Made by a program: the position numbers and the translations under genes | Source of the DNA: Marinicella marina | Lineage (GTDB): Bacteria > Pseudomonadota > Gammaproteobacteria > Xanthomonadales > Marinicellaceae | Direction: 5' to 3' | Length of the DNA: 64,000 bases | NCBI RefSeq assembly: GCF_030065545.1 | Contig: NZ_JASJNC010000010.1 | Coordinates: 103,646 to 167,645 of the forward strand | Shown: positions 47,214 to 56,062 of the stretch, piece after piece | Position numbering within the stretch: position 1 is the first letter of the stretch | Layout of the letters: each line of letters starts with the position of its first letter | The notes under the pieces: generated by a model | The model's input: only the letters and a program-made list of their open reading frames with translations | What the model was told of the DNA's origin: nothing | The model's database searches: none

Positions 47214-47280
47214 CCAACTGACTTCGCCACAGCACCCACATGCCACAAAATACGCTGCTGCATAAGCCGAAGTCAGCTGG
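47214..47280 (+). other. Conserved 3' stem-loop element, copy 2
   Basis: CCAACTGACTTCG (47214-47226) pairs with CGAAGTCAGCTGG (47268-47280). The one difference from copy 1 in the stem turns a T-G wobble into a T-A pair. No T-run follows, so a simple terminator role does not explain this copy. The remaining 47281-47494 stretch is AT-rich intergenic DNA with no gene seen. Confidence 0.6.
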
Positions 47281-47494
47281 ATCTTATTATCCGGGAATGA
47301 AATCATCGCTTAATAAGGGCCTATTATGAAATTGACTTCATTTCATTGTTCTGAAAATATTCAGATGATGGTGATTCATACACTGTAAACGTTGTGAGTA
47401 TTTTCTCAACAAGCATGAAAATCATCAATATAGCATCGCATCTATTTTTTTAATTAAGTAGAATGGACACCTCGATTATTAAAGGATGAAATGG

Positions 47495-49429
47495 ATGAAT
47501 CGAATTAATTTTATATTAGTTTTGCTGACAGTAACCTTATCAAACCATTCAGCCGCGGCAGAGGATGTAGTCACGCAAGTGGTACCAATTATGCGTGTTA
47601 CACCTGAGTTACCCAAAGGCATGAACGCCAATAACATTGAAGAAGGTTTCGTCACCATCAAGTTTGAAATCACCGAAAAAGGTGCGGTTGAAAACCCTTA
47701 TGTCATTGAATCAAAACCAGCAAAACTTTATGACAGGGTTGCGCTTGCTGCTATTTTGAAGTTTAAATTCAAACCACATACAGTGAATGGCAAACCAGTC
47801 AGAATTTTTGCCACCCAAACTATTGAATTTGAAGGTAAAAATGATCGCCAATTTGATGCTGGTTATGACCTTGAAAAGTATTCAGGAGATGAAATCAGTA
47901 TTAGCTTGAATCGATTTAAAAAAAACCGTGATTATAAAAGCACCATGATAGTGACTGAGAAAGCATCTGGTCAGACAATCAAAAAAATAATCATGCCTGA
48001 TTCGGATGTGGATTGGGGATTAATGGCAGGCTCACCATCCAGCCCCTATGTATTTTATTACCACAGCACCTCAAAGAAAAAAGCCAAAGTAAAAATTTAC
48101 AACAGAATAGGTTTGGAGTTGCTGCATGACGTTGATGTACCACACGTATCACAAACTAAGTCAGGCCCTGGATATGACATATTTTTTACCCATAAAAATG
48201 ACAACCAATTAATGGCTTTGGTTGGAAAAAAACAACCCAAATTCATCACCATCGATGGACCGAGTGGAAAATTAACACAATACGATACAAAGCTTGAAAA
48301 GAATAGCTTGGCACTTTCATCACAAGATGGTCAATACATTTGGGCCCGAAAAGTTTCAACTGTAAAAGGTAAATTCATTAAAACAACTATGAAAATCATC
48401 GACACAGATGATTTCAGTGTGATCAAAGAAATTCCAGTCAGAACCAAAATCAAAGACATTCATTATTTGGATGGCATTTTGGAAATCACTTATGCATATG
48501 AATCAAACGACCCAACATTTCGACGGATGTTTTTGCGCCTCAGTGACCTGGAATACATTGGCGATTTTAAAACCACAAAGCATTCTGGGTTTGCTCATGA
48601 CATCGGTGAGAACAAAGCTTGGGTCGTTATGGGAGTTGCTGAGGATGGTGAACATTTGAAGGTGGCCAAACTTGAAAAAGGGATTTTTACGCTTCTGACT
48701 GAAAACGAATACAAAGTAGGTGATTATAATTTAGTGGAGGTGGATCGCACGACAGGTGATGAAAGTTTGATCGTTCATGCCGATAAAAAGTTTGTTGAGT
48801 TTAATATATTCAAACCTGAAAACCGCATTGAGTTGGCTGTTCCATTTAACGTCGCCGGGGCATATGCCAACGCTGATTTGAGTAAATTCTATTTAACTGA
48901 AAAGCATGGCTCCGCACTGGCGTTGGCTGACATGACTGAACGAAAAATAATCGCCACTGAAAAATCCAGGTTTGGCGGTTTGAAATTTGGACAGCAGCAC
49001 CCAAATGTTTTGAAAAATAAAACAATCAAAGTCCCAGAAAGTTATGACACGTCTTATGCTGGAAAGAGTTTTAAAGACACTGATAACATCATATTTCTTA
49101 ATAATGGCAGTGAACGTGTCTTTGTGTTGAGGATTAATACCAGTTATGTCACCAGTTTTGATGCCAAAGATTTAAGCGATGAACAACTCATCAATACGGG
49201 ACGAAACGCCTTCCAGTTGGCACAGAAAAACCACGATCCCAATAACCCAATATTAGTTATCGGCACCAATCAAATTACCTTTATAGATTCTCACACGGGT
49301 GAACTGATTTCACACTATGAATACGATGGAGTCGATCGAATCACACATTATGATGAATTGGTTTTTTGGCAAGACAGAAAACAGCAAAGAATTTCACTTG
49401 AAAAGTTAATGAATGATGGAAAAAAGTAA
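47495..49429 (+). CDS. Exported protein with TonB C-terminal-like domain and long C-terminal region
   Basis: This 644-residue protein has a signal peptide. A TonB-type C-terminal domain follows immediately (about residues 30-112): VTPELPKGMN, EGFVTIKFEITEKGAVENP, and ILKFKFKPHTVNGKPV. Normal TonB proteins place this domain at the end, after a membrane anchor and a Pro-rich spacer; here it stands first. The remaining ~530 residues look beta-rich and propeller-like, without a recognised family. I chose ATG 47495, spaced eight bases from AAGGA, over 47486. It overlaps the next gene and heads a three-gene operon. Function is unknown. Confidence 0.65.
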   Translation: MNRINFILVLLTVTLSNHSAAAEDVVTQVVPIMRVTPELPKGMNANNIEEGFVTIKFEITEKGAVENPYVIESKPAKLYDRVALAAILKFKFKPHTVNGKPVRIFATQTIEFEGKNDRQFDAGYDLEKYSGDEISISLNRFKKNRDYKSTMIVTEKASGQTIKKIIMPDSDVDWGLMAGSPSSPYVFYYHSTSKKKAKVKIYNRIGLELLHDVDVPHVSQTKSGPGYDIFFTHKNDNQLMALVGKKQPKFITIDGPSGKLTQYDTKLEKNSLALSSQDGQYIWARKVSTVKGKFIKTTMKIIDTDDFSVIKEIPVRTKIKDIHYLDGILEITYAYESNDPTFRRMFLRLSDLEYIGDFKTTKHSGFAHDIGENKAWVVMGVAEDGEHLKVAKLEKGIFTLLTENEYKVGDYNLVEVDRTTGDESLIVHADKKFVEFNIFKPENRIELAVPFNVAGAYANADLSKFYLTEKHGSALALADMTERKIIATEKSRFGGLKFGQQHPNVLKNKTIKVPESYDTSYAGKSFKDTDNIIFLNNGSERVFVLRINTSYVTSFDAKDLSDEQLINTGRNAFQLAQKNHDPNNPILVIGTNQITFIDSHTGELISHYEYDGVDRITHYDELVFWQDRKQQRISLEKLMNDGKK

Positions 49430-50423
49430 CTTCAATGAACTAAAGGAGTCACCGCACAAAGCATTTTTTCTTACTCAATTAAATTATGTGTTTTTATTTG
49501 GCTACATCGCATTGGCTTTTATATTACTGTTTACTTTTCATGAATTCAGCAGTTATTTGCTTGGTAGAACCCTGGGCAAAATCCTAGGCGCAGCCATACT
49601 AAGCATCATTGTGGGTTATCTGCTTTGGCTGTTTTCAATGAAGAACGACCGAGTTGGCGAGTGGGGCTTTAACTTGATGGTCTTATATATATCTTTCAGT
49701 CTGCTGACATCCTACTACAAAGCTTACCAAATTAACCAAGCAGCTGAAGAGATGCAACAAGCGGTAACTGATTTTGATGAAACCATCAAAAATGAGCGCC
49801 TGTCTTTCGATGATGCCGGTGTTGCTTATGAACGATTCTCTGAAAATCTATTCTCTGGTATTTCTAAACAACTAGAAAATGCAGAGGGCATTGATAAGGA
49901 AGTGTTGTTAATTGAACAAGACTACCTCAAAGAAATCATGCAAGTCACTGATAATTGGTACATCAATCTGGAACAATTTATGGTCAAAGATGTTTTAGAT
50001 CCATCCATGCTTAAAGCCGACCCTGTGGTTTATGAAAATAGGCTAAAAATCATTCAAAACACAATCGATACCAGTCTTGAGTACAAAGCGCTGATGGTAC
50101 AAATGGAAGCAGAGATTAATCAGCGATTGAGACCACTGGACTTGCCTCCAAAAGTTCATAAACAAATAGTAGAAAACTTCATATATTCCCCAGATTACAC
50201 ATTGGACCAACTAGTGGAGACAGTTGATGGTTTTATTTCATACCTTGATCAATGCCGCAAAGTGCTGAATATACTGAACAACAACAAGGACAAATGGTTT
50301 ATGGATGGAATTAACTTTTACAGTGAAGACGATGACTTCATTATGAATTACGACTACGCCATAGAAAGCCTGTGGCAGAAAGAAATCAAGTCACAAGAAT
50401 TATTCGCAGAACTTTACCAATGA
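49413..50423 (+). CDS. Hypothetical inner-membrane protein with three membrane helices
   Basis: This 336-residue protein has three hydrophobic helices in the first ~105 residues (LNYVFLFGYIALAFILLFTF, then LGAAILSIIVGYLLWLF, then FNLMVLYISFSLLTSYY). A long helical, charged soluble region follows, with coiled-coil character. I do not recognise the family. It overlaps the upstream TonB-domain gene by 17 bases and the downstream gene by ATGA, so the three are translationally coupled. The layout suggests an inner-membrane component working with two exported partners. Confidence 0.65.
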   Translation: MMEKSNFNELKESPHKAFFLTQLNYVFLFGYIALAFILLFTFHEFSSYLLGRTLGKILGAAILSIIVGYLLWLFSMKNDRVGEWGFNLMVLYISFSLLTSYYKAYQINQAAEEMQQAVTDFDETIKNERLSFDDAGVAYERFSENLFSGISKQLENAEGIDKEVLLIEQDYLKEIMQVTDNWYINLEQFMVKDVLDPSMLKADPVVYENRLKIIQNTIDTSLEYKALMVQMEAEINQRLRPLDLPPKVHKQIVENFIYSPDYTLDQLVETVDGFISYLDQCRKVLNILNNNKDKWFMDGINFYSEDDDFIMNYDYAIESLWQKEIKSQELFAELYQ

Positions 50424-51790
50424 TAAAGGTTGCTCACATACTGGCACCTGTTATGTTGCTCATCAGCATGAATCTGAATGCTGAACGCACTTACACCGAT
50501 GAAGAGAAAGCTGCTTTCTTAAAAATCTGGAACACGGGTAAATCAATTGCTTTGATTGGAGTGGATGATAAATTGCGTGAAGAAGTCAAAGAAATACTGG
50601 CTCACCAAACCCCTGATCAGATTGAAAATAATGCCTATATCTATTTGATGGGCCTAGCGACTGGTTCAAAAACCCCGTATGAAACAGGTCTCGATGAATA
50701 CCAAAGCATGCTGGAATACAAAAATGCTGAGCCCTTTGGCGACCAGCGAGAACCCAGGCCAGGTGAACTACATGTGCCAGACATTGAGTTGACCTGTCAG
50801 CATGGTTACGAACATTGTTACCGACAGTTCAAGGCAGGAGAGCAAATAGGCCATAACGATCAAGACAGCGCCTACCTGAATACATACCTTGAGCTGATCC
50901 AATACCAGCACTACCAACAAGTTCCACAATTTCTTGCAGAAAACACCTCAATGCAACTGAGGTATGTGGCTTTCCTACAAAAATATTTTCATCAGGCAGT
51001 CATTCAACAAGCCTTCAATGATAAGGGGCAATTAATCGATCAGCTATTGATAGAACACCAAACTTTAAAAAGTTGGCTGGTAACCTCAAAAAATGCAATG
51101 CCAAAATTATTTACGCTTCAAATGTTCAATAGGAGCATAGACATACTGAGTTTTTTGATACAAAAAAGGAAGATCGATGCAACAACTGTAAAAGCCGTAG
51201 TGACACCCTTCACTGAACAACAAATGTCATTGAAGCCGACTTTAATGGCTCAGAGAGCCAGAAATTATCGAATGCTGATGGCCTACAACGATCGCCTCTA
51301 TGGTCAATCAGCTGAGAATGACCCAATATTAAGTGTAATAAATTCAGCAGCTATAATCGCAATCTCAAAGCCCAATTTAAGCCTCAACAATGATTACACA
51401 TATATAGTTAAGCCGCTGTTGGCTCTGGATGAACTCGATGCCCAAGCATTTAAAAACCAACACCAGCAATTTGATTTTAAAGTCCCAGATGACAAAATCC
51501 GCAACACAGCCAGTGGTATCCACCAGCTGTTCATAGACGGTCATTCAGGAACCTACCTCAAGCTGAAAACCGCTTTTTTTGAACTTAACATGAAGATTCA
51601 ACTGCTGCAGGCCATAACAGAACAAGGCACAGCCGAAAAAGTCATTGAAAAAGCCCAACAAGGATACACACCATACTTAAACCATTTCGATCAAAGCGCA
51701 CCTTTTATCAAGGATGGTAAGCTTTGTTATGATGGTTTATCTGAAAATAACGACCGGTTCAGGTGCCTGAATATCATCGGTTCGAATTGA
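50420..51790 (+). CDS. Hypothetical exported protein, third gene of the TonB-C-domain operon
   Basis: This 456-residue protein has a signal peptide (MIKVAHILAPVMLLISMNLNAE is the visible region, cleavage near NAE) when started at ATG 50420. That ATG overlaps the preceding stop codon. A longer frame from 50372 would bury the signal peptide and is rejected. The mature protein is mostly helical, with an early cysteine-containing stretch (LTCQHGYEHCYRQF) and two late cysteines. I do not recognise a family. Tight coupling to the membrane protein suggests a shared envelope function. No terminator is obvious after it. Confidence 0.65.
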   Translation: MIKVAHILAPVMLLISMNLNAERTYTDEEKAAFLKIWNTGKSIALIGVDDKLREEVKEILAHQTPDQIENNAYIYLMGLATGSKTPYETGLDEYQSMLEYKNAEPFGDQREPRPGELHVPDIELTCQHGYEHCYRQFKAGEQIGHNDQDSAYLNTYLELIQYQHYQQVPQFLAENTSMQLRYVAFLQKYFHQAVIQQAFNDKGQLIDQLLIEHQTLKSWLVTSKNAMPKLFTLQMFNRSIDILSFLIQKRKIDATTVKAVVTPFTEQQMSLKPTLMAQRARNYRMLMAYNDRLYGQSAENDPILSVINSAAIIAISKPNLSLNNDYTYIVKPLLALDELDAQAFKNQHQQFDFKVPDDKIRNTASGIHQLFIDGHSGTYLKLKTAFFELNMKIQLLQAITEQGTAEKVIEKAQQGYTPYLNHFDQSAPFIKDGKLCYDGLSENNDRFRCLNIIGSN

Positions 51791-51878
51791 AAATATAAAC
51801 CAAGAAATGATACCCAGAATGCTTGATGAATTGAGGGAAGGGCAGTGAGTTGCTTTGGTTCAGAATCTCATTCAGTGT

Positions 51879-52112
51879 TCAACCACACTGCTTAATCAAG
51901 TTATTGGCTTTGCTTCTTAATTTGGGATAGAGGTATTTGTCTGATGACGAGAACAGTCGGATGATTTCATCACCCGTTAGGTTTTCATCGAATTGCTTCA
52001 CTTGGCAAGCACACTTGGTTTCAGTGGCTACCTGATCTGACTGCTGCTCTTGGCCACCGGTGATACACATATCCTTGTAATTGACCAGAAATTTAGTTTT
52101 CACCCACAGCAA
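51879..52112 (-). pseudogene. 5'-truncated copy of the small exported protein gene at 54108
   Basis: This 77-codon frame matches the C-terminal two thirds of the 105-residue protein encoded at 54108-54425: KFLVxYKDMCxTGGQEQQ, CACQVKQFDENLTGDEI, and the KQCG end. The signal peptide and first residues are missing, and the only starts available are weak (TTG). The homologous DNA stops at about 52105. It is probably a non-functional remnant of a duplication. The frame is otherwise intact, so recent origin or expression as a cytosolic fragment cannot be excluded. Confidence 0.7.
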
Positions 52113-52172
52113 AATTGAATATAGAGTTTGCCATTCACTGTTATTTAGTCATTTTTTACTTTTGTATGAGTT

Positions 52173-53933
52173 TCAGTTCATTAAAGCTTCTGCATAAAAA
52201 GCAGAACACTGGGTGTCAGTTGGCTCATCACAGCTGGGAATTGTGTTAAAGGGATCAGGGGACATTATCAAGTTGAAGTAATAGCTTTTTTCGGGATCTA
52301 AAACACAATACAGGGGATCGCCAAGATCAGAAGGTCGAGTTGAGAAGAATACATTACTATTATTGTTAACTGGTATGACACACGTTGCTGACTCAGTGAA
52401 ATCTCCAGGACATTGACTGATTGATATGGTGGCTTCATCTATGAGATTTTCGGACGTAGGCGCGTCGTTGAAAACAATTCGTCTTCTTGTGTCTGCATCG
52501 GAAAATGAAAATTCAGCCAATGAAAGGTATTCATTGGTGCTGACCGGAGCTAAGAATCGGCTGTTAGTTGACTCCCCAAAACCAAAACCATCATTAAAGA
52601 ATTGATATGAGCCATTCACGGGAATAAGCCCCATTGGACGCTCCACACCGAAACAATCGAGTGCAGCTTCATTGAATCCATTGAGGAAAATCAACTTATC
52701 ATCTAAATCAAACACTTGTGCAGCACCTGAGGCGGGGCCGTTGGTGTTGGCCACAGTGGCACCAACCACAACTTTTTCCGAGCTCAGGCCAATGCTTTGA
52801 CCAAATCTGTCACCATGACCACTATTGACGTCTCGAACCAGTGCAATTTGTTGCCAGCTCGTTCCTGTTTTTTTAAAGACATAGGCTGCCCCATATTCAA
52901 TTAAATCATCTTCAAATCTGGGTGCGCCAATCAATGCCAAGTCATCTTTTAAATCAATATTAACACCGAATGCATTAAAACTTGAACCAACCAAGCGGTT
53001 AAGCCTTTGTGTTTGTTGCCATTCATTATCAATCAACTCATAAACATACACAGCACCACCCGAATTATCATGTAATGTCGAACTTATCATGGCTGTATCA
53101 CCTGAGAGGCTGACAGCACGCCCAAAATAATCTGCGCCTGGGAATAGGTCATAGGTGATTTTTTCAGTTTCTGTCCATGTTTTACCATCATAATCAAACA
53201 CATAAGCGGCACCATTAAAAGTGTCGTTGTAGTAGGCGCCAATAATTGCCCGATCATTGTCTAGGTCCAGTGATAAACCAAACAAATCACTGGGTTCAAT
53301 ATCAGTAGATATTATTTTTTGTTGTTCGGTCCAACTGTCATTTTCAAGTTCGAAAACATAAGCTGCACCGGTGCTGTTTAGGCTTGTAGCACCAATCAGT
53401 ATACGATCACCTTGGAGTTTAATGCTAATACCAAAGTATTCATCTTGAACTTGTATGTTTGGGCTGAATTTTTGTTCTAAAATCCAGTTCATTCCATCAT
53501 AAACATAGACATAAACAGCACCTGCGTTGACTTCCGTTTCATCCATACCATACGCACCAACAGCAAGTCGATCACCATCGAGGCTGATAGCCCCTGCAAA
53601 AAAATCATCATCTTGACTGTCATTCTGGGTGATTTCTGCGGTTTGTGTCCAATTACTACCATCAAATTCAAAAATGTAGACAGCACCTGTAGAAATTTTA
53701 TTCTGTGTACTCAGTGCACCGACAGCAATTCGATTATTCGAAATAGATACTGCTCTACCAATTAAGTTACTCTCAACCGAGTTATCTGAAGGTTCAGGTC
53801 TTAAGTTAGTATCGAATGAGATACTGCTTGAGCTTTTAATTTCGGTTGGGCTGAGTTGTGCTTGTTGGGCGAAGCCGTTGAACGTTAAGACTATGCATAG
53901 TGATATTATCAGTTTTTTGATTGTTATTTTCAT
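52173..53933 (-). CDS. Secreted FG-GAP (integrin-alpha-type) beta-propeller protein
   Basis: This 586-residue exported protein has a signal peptide of about 22 residues. About seven FG-GAP-like repeats follow, each with a FGxxxxLxGDRxxIGAxxxxxxGAAYVFxxxxxxW pattern, for example YFGISIKLQGDRILIGA and GAVYVYVYDGMNW. After the propeller, at about residue 420, comes LIFLNGFNEAALDC. This resembles the IFxDGF tail of neighbouring proteins but is followed here by a further ~150-residue cysteine-containing domain. The gene lies between two copies of a 229-base direct repeat. Adhesion or carbohydrate binding is plausible but unproven. Confidence 0.8.
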   Translation of the reverse strand: MKITIKKLIISLCIVLTFNGFAQQAQLSPTEIKSSSSISFDTNLRPEPSDNSVESNLIGRAVSISNNRIAVGALSTQNKISTGAVYIFEFDGSNWTQTAEITQNDSQDDDFFAGAISLDGDRLAVGAYGMDETEVNAGAVYVYVYDGMNWILEQKFSPNIQVQDEYFGISIKLQGDRILIGATSLNSTGAAYVFELENDSWTEQQKIISTDIEPSDLFGLSLDLDNDRAIIGAYYNDTFNGAAYVFDYDGKTWTETEKITYDLFPGADYFGRAVSLSGDTAMISSTLHDNSGGAVYVYELIDNEWQQTQRLNRLVGSSFNAFGVNIDLKDDLALIGAPRFEDDLIEYGAAYVFKKTGTSWQQIALVRDVNSGHGDRFGQSIGLSSEKVVVGATVANTNGPASGAAQVFDLDDKLIFLNGFNEAALDCFGVERPMGLIPVNGSYQFFNDGFGFGESTNSRFLAPVSTNEYLSLAEFSFSDADTRRRIVFNDAPTSENLIDEATISISQCPGDFTESATCVIPVNNNSNVFFSTRPSDLGDPLYCVLDPEKSYYFNLIMSPDPFNTIPSCDEPTDTQCSAFYAEALMN

Positions 53934-54107
53934 AATATAGATCCGTCTAGTTTTTTACTTATACAGGCATTTTATAACAATGTGTTGACTCATATTATAA
54001 AAAACCTAAAAATCACAAATATCAGAATAAAATTAAGACTTTGAGTATTTTTATCCAGGCTGAGCCAAGTCCACTTTCTTGTTGCTCACTATGAATTAAT
54101 ATGAAGT

Positions 54108-54425
54108 TCAACCACACTGCTTAATCAGAGTGTTGGCTTTGTTTCTTAATTTGGGGTAGAGGTATTTGTCTGATGATGAGAACAGGCGGATGATTTCATC
54201 ACCCGTTAGGTTTTCATCAAACTGTTTCACTTGGCAAGCACACTTTGTTTCAATCGTTGCTTGATCTAACTGCTGTTCTTGACCACCAGTGACACACATA
54301 TCCTTGTAACTGACCAGAAACTTAGCTTTCACCCGCTTTGCTGCATCGCTATTGGCGGCAGTGGTTGTGGCCAATGACGATGAAGCCAATGACAACAACA
54401 AAATGAACGATAAAGCTATTTTCAT
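54108..54425 (-). CDS. Small exported protein with a CxC motif, 105 residues
   Basis: ATG at 54425 begins a signal peptide (MKIALSFILLLSLASSSLA); a longer form from 54452 is unlikely. The mature part has four cysteines, in KDMCVTGGQ, KCACQVKQ and the C-terminal KQCG, which would suit two disulfide bonds. It also has a helical LTGDEIIRLFSSS segment. I do not recognise a named family. A truncated copy lies at 51879-52112 on the other side of the FG-GAP gene. It probably acts in the periplasm or outside the cell. Confidence 0.7.
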   Translation of the reverse strand: MKIALSFILLLSLASSSLATTTAANSDAAKRVKAKFLVSYKDMCVTGGQEQQLDQATIETKCACQVKQFDENLTGDEIIRLFSSSDKYLYPKLRNKANTLIKQCG

Positions 54426-54481
54426 TGATTTAACTGATGTGAAGTGAACCAACCATTATAGAACCCATTCCCCCGCACCCA

Positions 54482-54576
54482 GTAATTAAGTGAATTAATT
54501 GCACTGATGCAGCCATAAGCCATTGAAATTTTGTAAAAAAGCGAATAACAACAACCGAAGTGACAATTTTCAGCAA
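54482..54576 (+). repeat. Dispersed ~95-bp repeat, copy A
   Basis: This segment shares GAAGTGACAATTTTCAGCAA (54557-54576) exactly with 59978-59997. It also shares weaker matches upstream (TGAATTAA, CAGCCA). It lies upstream of the small exported protein gene, while copy B lies upstream of the Sel1 protein gene. The rest of the 54453-54778 gap holds the terminator of the two-component operon. Confidence 0.55.
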
Positions 54577-54662
54577 CAAAAAAACAATCACCACAAAGCC
54601 AGGCAGTGCGGGTTTTAATCTCTTTAGCGGATTTCAACAAAGCTTTGTTAGATTTTTAGTGC

Positions 54663-54699
54663 AAAAAAAAGATCAGCGGCTTTTATTTCGTTGATCTTT
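54663..54699 (-). terminator. Terminator of the two-component operon
   Basis: AAAGATCA (54668-54675) pairs with TGATCTTT (54692-54699) around a 16-base loop. An eight-base T-run follows on the minus strand. It lies about 80 bases after the histidine kinase stop. Confidence 0.75.
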
Positions 54700-54778
54700 G
54701 AATGATTGATTAAAGTCATCACCCTGGAACAATCAACGTCTACAACCTAATTGATCTGACCCCATCGATTTTGATGAT

Positions 54779-56059
54779 TTATTTAATAGGCATATTCTTT
54801 AAACTGGCTGTGGTTACTTGGTCATTGGAGCTGATTTCAAAGAATATGTTCTGATGCTCACAAAGCCTGTTGACCAAAGACAGGCCAATCCCAAAACCCG
54901 AGCTGTCGGCACCTTTGATCAGAGGTTCTTTGACATGCGGTTGAAGCGCGGGATCAATGCCTTTGCCGGTGTCAGTGATGGTCAGCTCACTGCCCTGAAA
55001 TCGGATGGTGACGTTTCCTTCCTGGCTGTGTTGAAAGGCATTACCAACCAAGTTGGATAATAAAATGACCAGTTCAGCCTCCTGCATCAGGAGTTGGGCC
55101 TCTGCAGTGACATCAATAACCACATCAACCGCTTTATCCTGCAGGTGTGTTGACTGTTGTAGAACCACTTTTTCAACCACCGGTAATAATTTAATGGCAG
55201 CAACAGGCTGCTGGGTTTTCTCTCTGGCCAACGACAACAAGGTCACCACAGTTTGTTCCATCTGAACGCAAGCAAAATCAATCTGACGGAGTGTTTCCAG
55301 TTGTTGCTTGTTCAGTTGTCCGGCTTGTTGCAACAGTAACTCAACTGAGCTTTTGACCACCGCTATGGGGGTTCTGAGTTCATGACTGACGTCGCGGGTA
55401 AAGTGCTGTTCTCTGCTGATGAAAAAGGTGACCCGTGTGATCAACTGTTGAATGGCTTTAGCCAATTGTCTGACTTCATTCTCGGGTTGGTTGGATGGAA
55501 AGTCTTCAGGCAATTTATTGGGTTTCAACAAGGCCACGGAATCAGCCAGTTGACTCATCGGCTTGGCGGTTCTCATCGCCAGCCTGAAGGCAAAGTATAC
55601 GGCCAGTAACGTGACCAATGCAGCGATGATGATCAATGCCGTTATGATAAAGCGAGTGTGCGATCGCACCATCAACATGTCACTGACTTCTGAGATTAAA
55701 AAAGGCCCTTTGTGCTGATTGAAGCGGTGGATGTGAAAATAACGACCATTGGCGCCTTTGAGCTCAACCCGCTGTGGTTCTTCCGCCAGGATTCGGTTGA
55801 TCTCATCAGGGAAATCAGTGCTGGTGGCATAAAAAGTCATGTAAGAAAATCTGGGCTTTGGCCACACCCCATGCTCGGCGTGGTGTTGTGCCAAATAGTC
55901 TGCTTCGGCTTGGAGGTGTAAATTAAAATACTCATCTTCAATCGAATAAGCAATCGTAAAATTAACGGCGCTGAACAACAAAGCACTGAACACCGCGAAT
56001 CCAATGAAGTTTCGGATGATGATGTTTTTTAGGCTGGTTGTTTGATTGGTGCTGACCAT
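54779..56059 (-). CDS. Sensor histidine kinase
   Basis: This 426-residue inner-membrane kinase has an N-terminal membrane helix (about residues 12-32) and a periplasmic sensor region to about 130. A second helix lies at about 133-157. A HAMP-like region follows, then the phosphoacceptor motif FTRDVSHELRTPIAVV and an ATPase domain with NLVGNAFQHS, DTGKGIDP and GFGIGLSLVNRL. It follows the response regulator gene by three bases, so the two form one operon and presumably one signalling pair. The signal is unknown. Confidence 0.92.
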   Translation of the reverse strand: MVSTNQTTSLKNIIIRNFIGFAVFSALLFSAVNFTIAYSIEDEYFNLHLQAEADYLAQHHAEHGVWPKPRFSYMTFYATSTDFPDEINRILAEEPQRVELKGANGRYFHIHRFNQHKGPFLISEVSDMLMVRSHTRFIITALIIIAALVTLLAVYFAFRLAMRTAKPMSQLADSVALLKPNKLPEDFPSNQPENEVRQLAKAIQQLITRVTFFISREQHFTRDVSHELRTPIAVVKSSVELLLQQAGQLNKQQLETLRQIDFACVQMEQTVVTLLSLAREKTQQPVAAIKLLPVVEKVVLQQSTHLQDKAVDVVIDVTAEAQLLMQEAELVILLSNLVGNAFQHSQEGNVTIRFQGSELTITDTGKGIDPALQPHVKEPLIKGADSSGFGIGLSLVNRLCEHQNIFFEISSNDQVTTASLKNMPIK

Positions 56060-56062
56060 GAT

